Source: Leptospiraceae bacterium (GTDB lineage Bacteria > Spirochaetota > Leptospiria > Leptospirales > Leptospiraceae). From it: 10,652 nt of DNA. Positions 1 through 7,723 of the stretch are shown one piece after another. Below the pieces are notes generated by a model. It was not told the DNA's origin, searched no databases, and worked only from the letters and a program-made list of their open reading frames with translations. The DNA lies in the NCBI GenBank assembly GCA_027485405.1, contig JAIXRB010000037.1, positions 1 to 10,652 of the forward strand, read 5' to 3'. How positions within the stretch are numbered: position 1 is the stretch's first letter; each line of letters opens with the position of its first letter. The position numbers and the translations under genes were made by a program.

Positions 1-1763
1 ATGAGAAAGCTTAGTCTCTTTGCATTTTTATCGATCACCTCTAACATACTCTTATGCTCATCAGAAAACGGTAGACTCTTCTCGTTCATAAATATTTCCA
101 AATAACCACGGATATTGGTCATTGGGCTTCTCAATTCATGGCTAATGTTAGAAATAAATTCATGTTGGAGCCTTTCCTGCTCTTTTCTTTCCTGGTTTGG
201 CTTGAATTCTACTTGGTATCTCTTTTTTGGCGAAAGAAGAATGGAGGTGAAACTCAAGTCTACACCCAGTTTGCTTGAGTCCTTAATCAAAATTTCCACA
301 TCGGGGACAAAAAGCATAGTATCTTGAGATAAATCCTTTCCAAAATGCAAAGCTGGAGAGATGCGACTAACTAAAAGTATTGACTCTATAGTCTTTTTGG
401 AAAGATCTGACCTACTGTATCCTGTTAAGGTTCGAAACTGTCTGTTGCTCTCAATAATGGCCCCTGTGTCCGCATCCACAATCGCAATGGCTTCTCTCGA
501 AAACTCGAATAAATATCTATACTTTTCTTCTGAATATTGTAAATCAACGGCGGAACGATCTAGTTTGATTTCTAAAATTGATATGAGATTCTCTAGGTTA
601 GCAATCTCTTCCTTCTGCATATCCAAGTGAGTGTTGTAGGAATCAAGCATAGCATTGAGCAAAATCTTCACTCGATTGTCTAGTAGCAAGTTCTCTTCTG
701 TGTTTAATCTGGAAGAGAAATTTCCTTGCAAAACGTCCAAAGAAATGGAATTCACATCAACAATCAGATGTCTTGTTGCGTTTAATTTGCGATAATTGAT
801 CAAAAGCGGAGAGTAAGGTGATTTGATACTAGGTTCCCGAAAAGACTTAAGGGTTTTTACATCAAAAGGAAGATTTTGGTCTGTTGCGTTTAAAATTTCA
901 GTGAAGTCAAAAATTTGCGTAATCAATTCAGGTGAAATGCTGCGTTTAATCAATCGAAAGTATAGATCTTGGGTCAAGTATTGAATGCCCTCCAGATTGA
1001 CTTCTAAAGAGAATGAACCTTTTGGTAGTTGGCGAAATGGGTAAATTTTTGTCTGGGGGAGTGATTTGATAAAATCCAGATCTTCCCAGCTTGCCTCCTT
1101 TAAAGTCTCAATAGCTTTACGAATAGCTAAAAGAACGCGAGATAATTCATCCCCAGAATTTAGAACCGCCTCTCCGCCAAAGGCAAGCAATGTGGAAGGA
1201 AAAGGATTGGCTATATTGAAAAGCGGAATATCGAGAAACTCTTTGAAATTGGAATATTTTTGTAAAAAAGGGCTAAGAAATCTATCTGACGGCAATCCTA
1301 AGCAAATCGGTTTTAAAAACTCTTTTTCTTTTTGCGATGTTGCTGTATCCGTATACCGGATTTTGATTGGGTTTTTGGGGGCGTATTCTTCGAAGAATTT
1401 TTCCGCATACAATCGTTCAACGGAATAGAAATGCGGAACTGGAATGGAATAGCCGACAAACCTAGTTAAATCGTTTGGCTGGAAAAGAAACCTAGAATAG
1501 AAGGAAAGAGCAGTGTGATAAAGAAAAAATCCTTTGAAAAGAGCTTTGCTTTTGGATTTCTTCAGAATGCTTTCTTGCAGATAGGCAATAGTTGGGACTT
1601 CTCCGCAATCGATTCGCCCTGCCTCCAATAAGGCTAAAATGCCTTTGAAATGAGTGCATTCCTGGATTCGAACGTTAACACCAAATTCTTCAAAGTAGCC
1701 TTTCTTCTCAGCCAAAAGAATTGGCAAAGAAGAGAGGCGACTTGTAATGCCGAGGTTTATCAC
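1..1763 (-). CDS. Sensor histidine kinase with solute-binding-like N-terminal domain and PAS domain (partial, C-terminus outside window)
   Basis: The frame is open from a GTG at 1763-1761 to the window edge, giving at least 587 residues. Residues 1-~300 resemble the NMT1/NrtA/SsuA class of substrate-binding proteins: the opening INLGITSRLSSLPILLAEKK and GYFEEFGVNVRI follow the usual 'LGI..  ..PLLLAEKKGYFEEFGLDV' pattern, and EAGRIDCGEVPTIA follows. A predicted helical linker at ~382-411 leads to a PAS domain (~412-525, EEKYRYLFEFSREAIAIVDA, with NRQFRTLTGYS). A HisKA box follows, FISNISHELRSPMTNIRGYL, with phospho-acceptor His at about residue 542. The ATP-binding domain must lie beyond position 1. 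I see no signal peptide and no membrane segment, so this looks like a cytoplasmic kinase sensing a small molecule. The start is forced: the htpG stop codon sits directly before it in the same frame. The ligand and the response regulator are unknown. The kinase call is firm; the solute-binding assignment is by eye and less certain. Confidence 0.85.
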   Translation of the reverse strand, partial: MINLGITSRLSSLPILLAEKKGYFEEFGVNVRIQECTHFKGILALLEAGRIDCGEVPTIAYLQESILKKSKSKALFKGFFLYHTALSFYSRFLFQPNDLTRFVGYSIPVPHFYSVERLYAEKFFEEYAPKNPIKIRYTDTATSQKEKEFLKPICLGLPSDRFLSPFLQKYSNFKEFLDIPLFNIANPFPSTLLAFGGEAVLNSGDELSRVLLAIRKAIETLKEASWEDLDFIKSLPQTKIYPFRQLPKGSFSLEVNLEGIQYLTQDLYFRLIKRSISPELITQIFDFTEILNATDQNLPFDVKTLKSFREPSIKSPYSPLLINYRKLNATRHLIVDVNSISLDVLQGNFSSRLNTEENLLLDNRVKILLNAMLDSYNTHLDMQKEEIANLENLISILEIKLDRSAVDLQYSEEKYRYLFEFSREAIAIVDADTGAIIESNRQFRTLTGYSRSDLSKKTIESILLVSRISPALHFGKDLSQDTMLFVPDVEILIKDSSKLGVDLSFTSILLSPKKRYQVEFKPNQERKEQERLQHEFISNISHELRSPMTNIRGYLEIFMNEKSLPFSDEHKSMLEVIDKNAKRLSFL

Positions 1764-1766
1764 CTA
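1761..1766 (-). other. htpG stop codon directly abutting kinase GTG start, same frame
   Basis: On the minus strand the sequence reads AGC TAG GTG ATA AAC. The TAG (1766-1764) ends htpG, and the next codon in the same frame, GTG (1763-1761), is the earliest possible kinase start. A GGAGG at 1785-1781 inside the htpG end is the nearest good ribosome site, but it is 17 nt from the GTG, longer than usual. Initiation probably depends on ribosomes terminating on htpG. Readthrough of the single TAG would yield an HtpG-kinase fusion. Confidence 0.7.
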
Positions 1767-3596
1767 GCTTTGAACTAGTTCCTCCAAAAGTTGGGCGGAC
1801 CTTTTGGCATATTCGGAAATGGACTTTTCATCCATTACTTTCGCGCTCAAAAGAGCAAGATCGTACACTGCTTGGGCCAATTTCTTCCCTTTTTCAGGAT
1901 TCACACTTTCAAAAGCTTTTAAACAGCTTTTGACAAGGGGAGATGTTGTATTGATCACCAAGGTGTGTTGGTTCAATAGAGATTTGACTTCATCCCTGCC
2001 CATCATAGAGTTCATCTCGCTCATTCGACGCATAAACTCTGGCATCAGGATCACTCCTGGAACATCCGCCGACTTCAATGCCTCCGCTTTGATTTCTAAA
2101 CCTTCTTTAGTGATCGTGGTTTTAAAGAAGGCGAGTAAGCGATCGTTTTCGGTTTTGTTGTTTGCATCCACAATACCAGGCGAAGCGTTCTTATCTACGA
2201 TTAGATCAGTCAGCTCAGAATCTACTCTCTGAAACTTCATTTCGGTATTTTTAGTTTCTAGATGTTGGACCAAATGGCTGTCGATTTTTGAATCAACTAG
2301 CAGTGCTTCGATTCCCTGGCTGTCCAACAAATCCATGTAAACAGAACCGATTTCAGTTTCGTTGGCATAGAAAACCTTGTTCTGATTTTTTTCTTTGTTG
2401 GCTTCCCAATACTCGTTTAGAGTTGTAAAATTGCCCTTAGAAGTCTTAAAGATCAATGCCTCTTTTGCGGCATCAAAGAATTTTTCATCAGTTATAAGCC
2501 CGTACTTTACAAATAAGGAGATGTCTGGCCAGTTTTTCTCATACTCCTTTTTGTTTTTTCGAAAATCTTCTAACAAACGATCTGCTACTTTCTTAACTAT
2601 ATGATTCGCAATTTTCTTAACCAATGGATCCGTCTGAAGATACGATCTGGAAACATTGAGAGGAAGATCTGGGATGTCGATTGTTCCGCGCAAAATAGTT
2701 AGAAATTGGGGAATCAGCTCATTTGCGTTCTCACTAACAAAGACATGGTTGCAATAGAGCTTGATCCCGTTTTTACTAGAATCCAACTCATGCTTCACTT
2801 TTGGAAAGTAAAGGATGCCCTGAAGTCGAAAGGGGTAATCTACATTCAAATGGATATGGAATAGAGATTCCCCAGAAAAAGGAAAGAGGTAGTTGTAGAA
2901 GTCTTTGTAGTCGTCTGGTTTTACTTTGGATGGCTCTTCGGACCAAAGTGGTTTTTCTTTGTTTGCCTTTTCATTGTCAACATAGATTGGAACTGGAAGG
3001 AAATCGCAGTACTTTCGGACTAAGTCTTTCAGTTTCCATTTGTCTAGGTATTCGCCTGATTCTGAATCCAAGAAGAGGGTTATTTTTGTACCCCTGTCCG
3101 ATTTGTTGCAAGTGGTAATTGTAAAATCTGTTCCAGATTCGCTTTCCCATAGAACTGCTGTTTCACCTTTTCTATACGATTTGCTCTCTATGGTTACTTT
3201 TGTGGAAACCATAAAAGAGGAGTAGAAACCGAGACCGAAGTGTCCAATGATCTCGTTTTTGTTTTCTGTTTTCTCGTACTTTTTTGCGAAGTCCGTGGCT
3301 CCAGAAAATGCAATTTGATTGATGTATTTTTTGACTTCTTCGGCTGACATGCCCACGCCGTTGTCGGCAATAGACAGAGTTCTTTTGTCTTGGTCGAAGG
3401 TAAGGTCGATTCGGTAATCCGTTCCACCCTCAAATTCTTCGGAAAGGGAAACTTTCTTTAGTTTCGTGATCGCATCACTTGCGTTCGATACCAATTCTCG
3501 CAAAAAGATGTCTTTTTCCGAATATAGCCATTTCTTAATGATGGGGAATATGTTTTCGGTTTCGACGCTAATCTTACCTTTTTCTTCTGTTGTCAT
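1764..3596 (-). CDS. htpG: HtpG, Hsp90-family molecular chaperone
   Basis: This is a 610-residue bacterial Hsp90, close to the family's usual 600-650. It is a cytoplasmic, ATP-dependent dimeric chaperone. The GHKL ATPase domain is intact: FLRELVSNASDA carries the catalytic Glu34 and Asn38, DNGVGM is at 78-83, and the lid glycine motif GHFGLGFYSSF is at 118-128. The middle domain has the gamma-phosphate arginine in LPLNVSRSYLQ (Arg317). The C-terminal dimerisation part runs to LLEELVQS. The start ATG at 3596 is supported by a GGAGAG site 5 nt upstream and by the conserved N-terminus. The gene begins 23 nt inside the end of batD in another frame and ends flush against the downstream kinase, so it is probably co-transcribed with the bat genes rather than solely heat-shock controlled. 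In L. biflexa the same neighbour is reported (from memory) to change in abundance when bat genes are removed. Confidence 0.98.
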   Translation of the reverse strand: MTTEEKGKISVETENIFPIIKKWLYSEKDIFLRELVSNASDAITKLKKVSLSEEFEGGTDYRIDLTFDQDKRTLSIADNGVGMSAEEVKKYINQIAFSGATDFAKKYEKTENKNEIIGHFGLGFYSSFMVSTKVTIESKSYRKGETAVLWESESGTDFTITTCNKSDRGTKITLFLDSESGEYLDKWKLKDLVRKYCDFLPVPIYVDNEKANKEKPLWSEEPSKVKPDDYKDFYNYLFPFSGESLFHIHLNVDYPFRLQGILYFPKVKHELDSSKNGIKLYCNHVFVSENANELIPQFLTILRGTIDIPDLPLNVSRSYLQTDPLVKKIANHIVKKVADRLLEDFRKNKKEYEKNWPDISLFVKYGLITDEKFFDAAKEALIFKTSKGNFTTLNEYWEANKEKNQNKVFYANETEIGSVYMDLLDSQGIEALLVDSKIDSHLVQHLETKNTEMKFQRVDSELTDLIVDKNASPGIVDANNKTENDRLLAFFKTTITKEGLEIKAEALKSADVPGVILMPEFMRRMSEMNSMMGRDEVKSLLNQHTLVINTTSPLVKSCLKAFESVNPEKGKKLAQAVYDLALLSAKVMDEKSISEYAKRSAQLLEELVQS

Positions 3597-5124
3597 GTTT
3601 ACTCTCCATTTGACTTAGCTTTTTACTGATAGACAGGATTTGTAATTTAGTTGGCTTATCGCAAAGTGCGAAAATTTCTCGCAGAGACTTGTCAGAGAAG
3701 GCTGTGCGAAGCTGAACCAATTGCATTGAATCTGAGCTCGAGATATCTCTCTCTTGCAAAAAATCGCCAAGCAATGACCCGCGTTTTTTCCCCAATGTCA
3801 AATCAAGGAAACTAAGAAGCCGATTTTCATTCTGTCTTTTCTTCCAATACAAGAAACTGAGTGAAAAAACAAAGCCAAAAAGAATCAGAGAACTCCAAAT
3901 TCCCAGAGAGCGACTCGAATTTGAAATTGGCTGAACCGGCGAGACTTCTTGCGGGGGCTTTGCCTCTGAAACCAGGATTGTAGGCAGGCGTACAGACGTC
4001 TCCCCATAGGATTTTTTCCTAGGTGAAAAAAAGCTAAATCCCAGAGCGGGTGCTGAAAAATTGCCAGGCTCAGTGGGTTTGATGCTTACTGTGAAAGTAA
4101 TTTCCGAATAAAAATCATTTTCCCCAGACTCTAAGCTTTTGAACTTTGTGTCCGTTCTCTTTTCAATAACTTGGAAGGGGGGTGGAATGGAAATACCCTG
4201 TCCCCCTCCCCTACCCACTACTTGGACTTCAAAAAAAATTGGTTCACCTAGCGAAACCTTGGTTGTTAGAGGCTTGATATGCGCTTCGTATTCTCCCACA
4301 GCTCCATGAAAGTTTTGTGGAGCTGGTTTTGGGAGAGGGAGGACAGTTACTTTTGTAGGCTCAGTGCTGGTTGCCTCATGGAAACTCCCGAGTCGCAAAG
4401 AATCTCCCACTAGGAACTGCGTTTTCCCCAAGGAATGAATGCCTGGTTTAAGGGCAGTTAATCCATAGATTTCCTTTTCATAAACTAAAATCGGTTGGAT
4501 TGCATCTGGGATTTCAATAGTAATGTTTTGCAAAACTTCAGAAACAAAATAAGGAAATGATATGGAGTGGTTTGGATCTCTTTCTAAGAAAGGAGCTTTC
4601 ATTCCACTCTGGTAAAGAGCAAAGTAACCTACCAATAATTCGTTGACGTAGACAGTTTGTTTGTTTGTATGAAACTTTACCTGAGGCGGCTCCGATGTTT
4701 CTTCTTTTTCCGTTCCACCAAAAAAAGAACCAAACGGGTTTGGTCTTTGCTTCCCTTTTTGGATCTGAAACGAAAGTTCGGGTATCACAACTGACTTGCC
4801 ATCCACTAAAACACGGATAGGTGGCACGGAATGTTTCCCTTCCCTTCTTTCTTGGATCATATAGTTTAAAACTTGAGAACGGTAGACTTTAAAATTAACA
4901 ATTTGAGTTTCACTGGAAAAGCCCTGGTAAACGGCTTTTACTCCGTCTTTCGCATATTCAAGCTCAGCTTTTTGTAAATCCTGTCCTGAATCGACCTTGA
5001 TCGAAACAATGATTGGCTCACCTGGACTAGCAATGGATTTAGACAATTGGACATCGATCGACCAAATGGGCGATGAAAGGGAAAAGTAAATTAGAAACAA
5101 GAAGATCAGCTTACCAAAAAACAT
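3574..5124 (-). CDS. batD: BatD family protein (membrane-anchored, periplasmic beta-rich protein)
   Basis: The 516-residue protein has an N-terminal signal peptide (residues 1-~22, FFGKLIFLFLIYFSLSSPIW then S). A large periplasmic region follows, opening with the BatD-type strand pattern DVQLSKSIASPGEPIIVSIK. A second repeat of the same kind is at ~282-300, THE pattern being KPLTTKVSLGEPIFFEVQV. One membrane segment is at ~408-427 (IWSSLILFGFVFSLSFLYW), followed by basic WKKRQNENR and a cytoplasmic tail of about 85 residues. This is the usual BatD topology. A glycine-rich patch, VGRGGGQG, lies at ~303-310. The ATG overlaps the end of batB-C by 14 nt; the upstream sequence AGAGAAAAAG is a weak ribosome site, so coupling is likely. 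In bat systems BatD is thought to sit with BatA and BatB at the membrane; its biochemical role is not established. Confidence 0.92.
   Translation of the reverse strand: MFFGKLIFLFLIYFSLSSPIWSIDVQLSKSIASPGEPIIVSIKVDSGQDLQKAELEYAKDGVKAVYQGFSSETQIVNFKVYRSQVLNYMIQERREGKHSVPPIRVLVDGKSVVIPELSFQIQKGKQRPNPFGSFFGGTEKEETSEPPQVKFHTNKQTVYVNELLVGYFALYQSGMKAPFLERDPNHSISFPYFVSEVLQNITIEIPDAIQPILVYEKEIYGLTALKPGIHSLGKTQFLVGDSLRLGSFHEATSTEPTKVTVLPLPKPAPQNFHGAVGEYEAHIKPLTTKVSLGEPIFFEVQVVGRGGGQGISIPPPFQVIEKRTDTKFKSLESGENDFYSEITFTVSIKPTEPGNFSAPALGFSFFSPRKKSYGETSVRLPTILVSEAKPPQEVSPVQPISNSSRSLGIWSSLILFGFVFSLSFLYWKKRQNENRLLSFLDLTLGKKRGSLLGDFLQERDISSSDSMQLVQLRTAFSDKSLREIFALCDKPTKLQILSISKKLSQMESKHDNRRKR
3602..3607 (-). 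promoter_or_regulatory. Ribosome binding site of htpG
   Basis: GGAGAG lies 5 nt before the htpG ATG and within the coding end of batD. It is the clearest Shine-Dalgarno sequence at any junction in the window. This suggests htpG can be initiated efficiently and independently of ribosomes finishing batD. Confidence 0.75.
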
Positions 5125-5794
5125 CTTTTTCTCTGTTGGGAAAACCCTTTTGTTTTCGCTTCATCACAGAATCGGGGCGGTACGAATCCATCATTTCTTC
5201 TGCTGTTTCTTTGTCTGATTTATCTCGTTTTTGTGACTGACCTTGGTTCTTTTCTCCCTGAGATTCTTTGGGTTCTGACCCACTGTTGCTCTCAGATTCT
5301 GAATTTTGTTCTCCTTGGTTAGGAGGAGGTGTTTGGTTTGATTTTCGTCTAAGCAGTTCAATGTTTTTTTTGGAAGCTAGATGATCGGGATTTAAAGCCA
5401 GGGCTTTCTCGTAGTATTCGAGAGCCTTTTTTGCATTTCCTTGTTTTGCGAAGGTGTTTCCTAGATTGTAAGATGATTTTGCTTTCGTTGAGTCTGGTAA
5501 CATAGGGTTTTTCATGGATTCCGAGAATTGTTTTTCTGCTTCCGGAAGATTCCCTAATTTGTAATCTATGGTCCCTCTATTGTAATTCATTCTTGGATCG
5601 TTTGGGAAATGCTTTTCTGCTTCTTGCAATTTCTCTTTGGCGCCATTAAAATTTTTGTTATCGTAGAGTTCTTTGGATGATTCCAGATGTTTGCCACCTG
5701 GATTGATACTCCATTCGATAGAAAAAACTTCTTTGGGATGGAAGGCAAAAAGAACTAATAGGATGGTTCCACTTTTCAGGAAAAGACGAATCAG
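5111..5794 (-). other. BatC-like portion of the fusion (junction near residue 333)
   Basis: From about residue 333 the protein reads like a separate secreted TPR protein: a basic start (EKLIRLFLKS), a hydrophobic core (GTILLVLFAF) and a polar exit (HPKEVFSIEW) before the TPRs. This is the pattern of a signal peptide and suggests a former independent batC whose start was lost when it fused to batB. The boundary is an estimate from sequence character only. Confidence 0.6.
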
Positions 5795-6790
5795 TTTTTC
5801 AGAAAAAAGAAACAAAACTGCTAACAAAAGGAAAATTCCGGCACCGTCTTCTTTTCTTATTTTGCTATTTTGTTTGGTGTCATTTGCTTGCATCGAGTTT
5901 GCAAGCTGAACCAAGTTTTCAGCATAGTTTGGATTGTCTGAAATGGAATAGAACTGCCCGCCGTTTCGAATAGCAAATGAATTTAAAATATCAAAATTGG
6001 CCTTTGATCGAATGACATAGGGAGAATACGGATCATCCGTAAGAATTCCAGATTTGTTTACATATCCAGAAAAACCAGTGTCTTCATCTTTGTATGCAAT
6101 TGGTCCACCTTCATTTGTTCCAAATCCCCAAACAACGATTTTTGCATCCAACAGTCCCAGACTTGGATTTTCAAAATCTTCTCCATCGGAAGCTAAGACT
6201 ACAATCCTTTGCCTATAGAGTTTTTGAGAAGCGAGCAATTCTTTTGCTTTGGCAAATGCGGAGTCAAGGCTAGTCCCCTTCTCTCCTATCATATCGGGAC
6301 CTAACGCTTTCACATAGTCAGAAAAGGCGGCAAGATCAGAAGTCATTGGGCAAAATGCAAAAGCACTACCTGCAAATACAATGATTCCAAGCCGGTTCCC
6401 TTGCAATGCCGGAAGACTGCGGAGTAGCACATCTTGGAATTGTTTCAATCGATTGGGTAAAACATCTTCTGCATTCATGGAAAGACTAACATCTACGATA
6501 AATAGAATATCCACGGACTTTTGATTTTGGTTGATTTCCATTTCCAGAGAACGAGTTTTGAATAAACTATATACGGAGAAAAAAAGTCCTAAAAATACTA
6601 GCAAGGACAGAAACAAAAGAATTTGATTTTTCGGAAAAGAAAAAAGCTGTCGCAAAGAAGCCCTGCCCTCTAGCCATCGATTCACTAAAAACAGTAAGAT
6701 AGATTTTCCGAAAGTTGCGATCGCAAACAGAATCCCTGTTAGAATTACCAATGCAAAAGGAAATCCACTATCTAAAATATCCCAGTTCAT
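5111..6790 (-). CDS. batB: BatB-BatC fusion: VWA-domain membrane protein with C-terminal TPR domain
   Basis: This is a 559-residue protein in which BatB is joined to a BatC-like TPR protein. Two membrane segments lie at ~9-36 and ~55-77, separated by a basic loop. A von Willebrand A domain spans ~93-300 with a complete MIDAS: DVSLS (Asp100, Ser102, Ser104), Thr173 in KGTSLDSA and Asp202 in ASDGED. A third segment is at ~316-332 and a fourth at ~339-353. TPR repeats occupy ~375-485, for example MNYNRGTIDYKLGNLPEAEK and SYNLGNTFAKQGNAKKALEY. A low-complexity Ser/Gln/Asn/Glu tail covers ~485-525, and the ending AEEMMDSYRPDS...REKDVFW resembles BatC C-termini. The ATG overlaps the batA stop as ATGA, and GAGAG lies 5 nt upstream. 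By the positive-inside rule both the VWA and TPR domains face the periplasm. Bat proteins were named for Bacteroides aerotolerance, but a direct role in oxidative defence is disputed. Confidence 0.93.
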   Translation of the reverse strand: MNWDILDSGFPFALVILTGILFAIATFGKSILLFLVNRWLEGRASLRQLFSFPKNQILLFLSLLVFLGLFFSVYSLFKTRSLEMEINQNQKSVDILFIVDVSLSMNAEDVLPNRLKQFQDVLLRSLPALQGNRLGIIVFAGSAFAFCPMTSDLAAFSDYVKALGPDMIGEKGTSLDSAFAKAKELLASQKLYRQRIVVLASDGEDFENPSLGLLDAKIVVWGFGTNEGGPIAYKDEDTGFSGYVNKSGILTDDPYSPYVIRSKANFDILNSFAIRNGGQFYSISDNPNYAENLVQLANSMQANDTKQNSKIRKEDGAGIFLLLAVLFLFSEKLIRLFLKSGTILLVLFAFHPKEVFSIEWSINPGGKHLESSKELYDNKNFNGAKEKLQEAEKHFPNDPRMNYNRGTIDYKLGNLPEAEKQFSESMKNPMLPDSTKAKSSYNLGNTFAKQGNAKKALEYYEKALALNPDHLASKKNIELLRRKSNQTPPPNQGEQNSESESNSGSEPKESQGEKNQGQSQKRDKSDKETAEEMMDSYRPDSVMKRKQKGFPNREKDVFW

Positions 6791-7707
6791 ACTAACTCTC
6801 GAAAAGGGAAAATTTTAAGACCAAACTCTAATGCAAAAAAGATAAATGCCCAGACTAGGTAGTCTTGGAATTTCGACTCGATAAATAAAGTAGGTTTCGC
6901 AGGCAGAGGGGTCACTTCTAAGGAGTTGATTTCTGCTAAAACCTGCGAGAGATCTTCTGGAGTTTCTGCGCGAAAGAATTTTCCATTGGTTTCATTGGAA
7001 ATGGTGGTTAAAGCATCGTAGTTGGTTTCGTAGACGCCAGTTTCCTTTCCAATGCCTATGCTGTACACTTTGATCCCAAATGCCTTCGTTGTAAAAGAAG
7101 CAGTTTCAGGATCCATTCTCCCTGTATTGGATACCCCATCGGTTAAGAGTAAAATGATTCTACTCTTTGCTTTGGAATTTTTCAAACGATAGGTAGAAAG
7201 CACTAAAGCATCACCTATCGCAGTTCCTTGCTCTTCAATTTTGTTTTCCTCTGCCTCACCTATTAGTTCTTGTAGTGCTGTCTTGTCGCTAGTCAAAGGA
7301 GATTGTAGGTAGGCGGCACCAGCGAAAAGCACCAATCCGATTCGATCGTTTTCTCTTTTTTCTACAAAATCTTTTAGTAGGTTTTTAGAAACGGACAATC
7401 GGTTCTTAGGAAGGAAATCAAAACTGTTGACCATCGAACCAGATATGTCCAAGGCAATCATTATATCAATTCCGTCGGATTCTTCAGGTAAAAAGGTTCT
7501 TTTCTGACCTGGCAGTGCGGCGGCAAAAATCAAACTAGCTAGTCCCAGGTATGAAAATATAGCGGGAACAATACGAAACTCTTTTCTCCCAAAAACGGAA
7601 GTTTCATTGGCATTTCTATCCCAGTTTCCAAGCAAAACAAAATGAAACCTGTCCCTTTTAAATTGAATCAGGAACAAAATGAAAAGCGGAGTCAATATCC
7701 AGAGCAT
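6787..7707 (-). CDS. batA: BatA, VWA-domain membrane protein
   Basis: From the ATG at 7707 the protein has 306 residues. It has membrane segments at ~2-14, ~45-65 and ~283-300, with a von Willebrand A domain between the second and third. The MIDAS metal site is intact: DISGS (Asp87, Ser89, Ser91), Thr162 in QGTAIGDA and Asp190 in LLTDGVSN. Basic residues in the first loop (KRDR, GRKEFR) place the VWA domain in the periplasm. BatA and BatB are paralogues, expected to pair through their metal sites with partners. The annotated ATG has no ribosome site. The frame stays open upstream to a TAG at 7746-7744 and encodes TEFQSPEM before LWIL, matching the F..P..L opening typical of BatA. The true start may therefore be a rare ATT at 7737 or ACG at 7734. 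The gene lies 16 nt after the 289-residue gene by the ATG start, and overlaps batB by 4 nt. Confidence 0.93.
   Translation of the reverse strand: MLWILTPLFILFLIQFKRDRFHFVLLGNWDRNANETSVFGRKEFRIVPAIFSYLGLASLIFAAALPGQKRTFLPEESDGIDIMIALDISGSMVNSFDFLPKNRLSVSKNLLKDFVEKRENDRIGLVLFAGAAYLQSPLTSDKTALQELIGEAEENKIEEQGTAIGDALVLSTYRLKNSKAKSRIILLLTDGVSNTGRMDPETASFTTKAFGIKVYSIGIGKETGVYETNYDALTTISNETNGKFFRAETPEDLSQVLAEINSLEVTPLPAKPTLFIESKFQDYLVWAFIFFALEFGLKIFPFRELV
6796..6800 (-). promoter_or_regulatory. Ribosome binding site of batB
   Basis: GAGAG lies 5 nt before the batB ATG, inside the last codons of batA. Together with the ATGA overlap it supports the chosen start and suggests that BatA and BatB are made in linked amounts. 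Confidence 0.55.
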
Positions 7708-7723
7708 TTCCGGGCTTTGAAAT

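Noticed and set aside
778..955. Short recurring GCGTTTAA words
   Set aside because: They come from similar codon runs (LNAT twice, LIKRS once) in the kinase at irregular spacing, and are too short for a repeat family or binding-site array.
1066..1428. Plus-strand open frame of 120 codons in the region after htpG
   Set aside because: The minus strand is continuously open here with recognisable kinase and solute-binding sequence, so this is a shadow; the same applies to the plus-strand frames at 115-327 and 361-630.
1804..2232. Plus-strand open frame of 142 codons opposite htpG
   Set aside because: It lies wholly antisense to the conserved HtpG C-terminal domain and has no recognisable protein features; it is a shadow of codon usage on the other strand.
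3194..3433. Minus-strand 79-codon frame inside htpG
   Set aside because: It is out of frame with HtpG across the conserved ATPase motifs (DNGVGM, GLGFYS) and shows no domain of its own.
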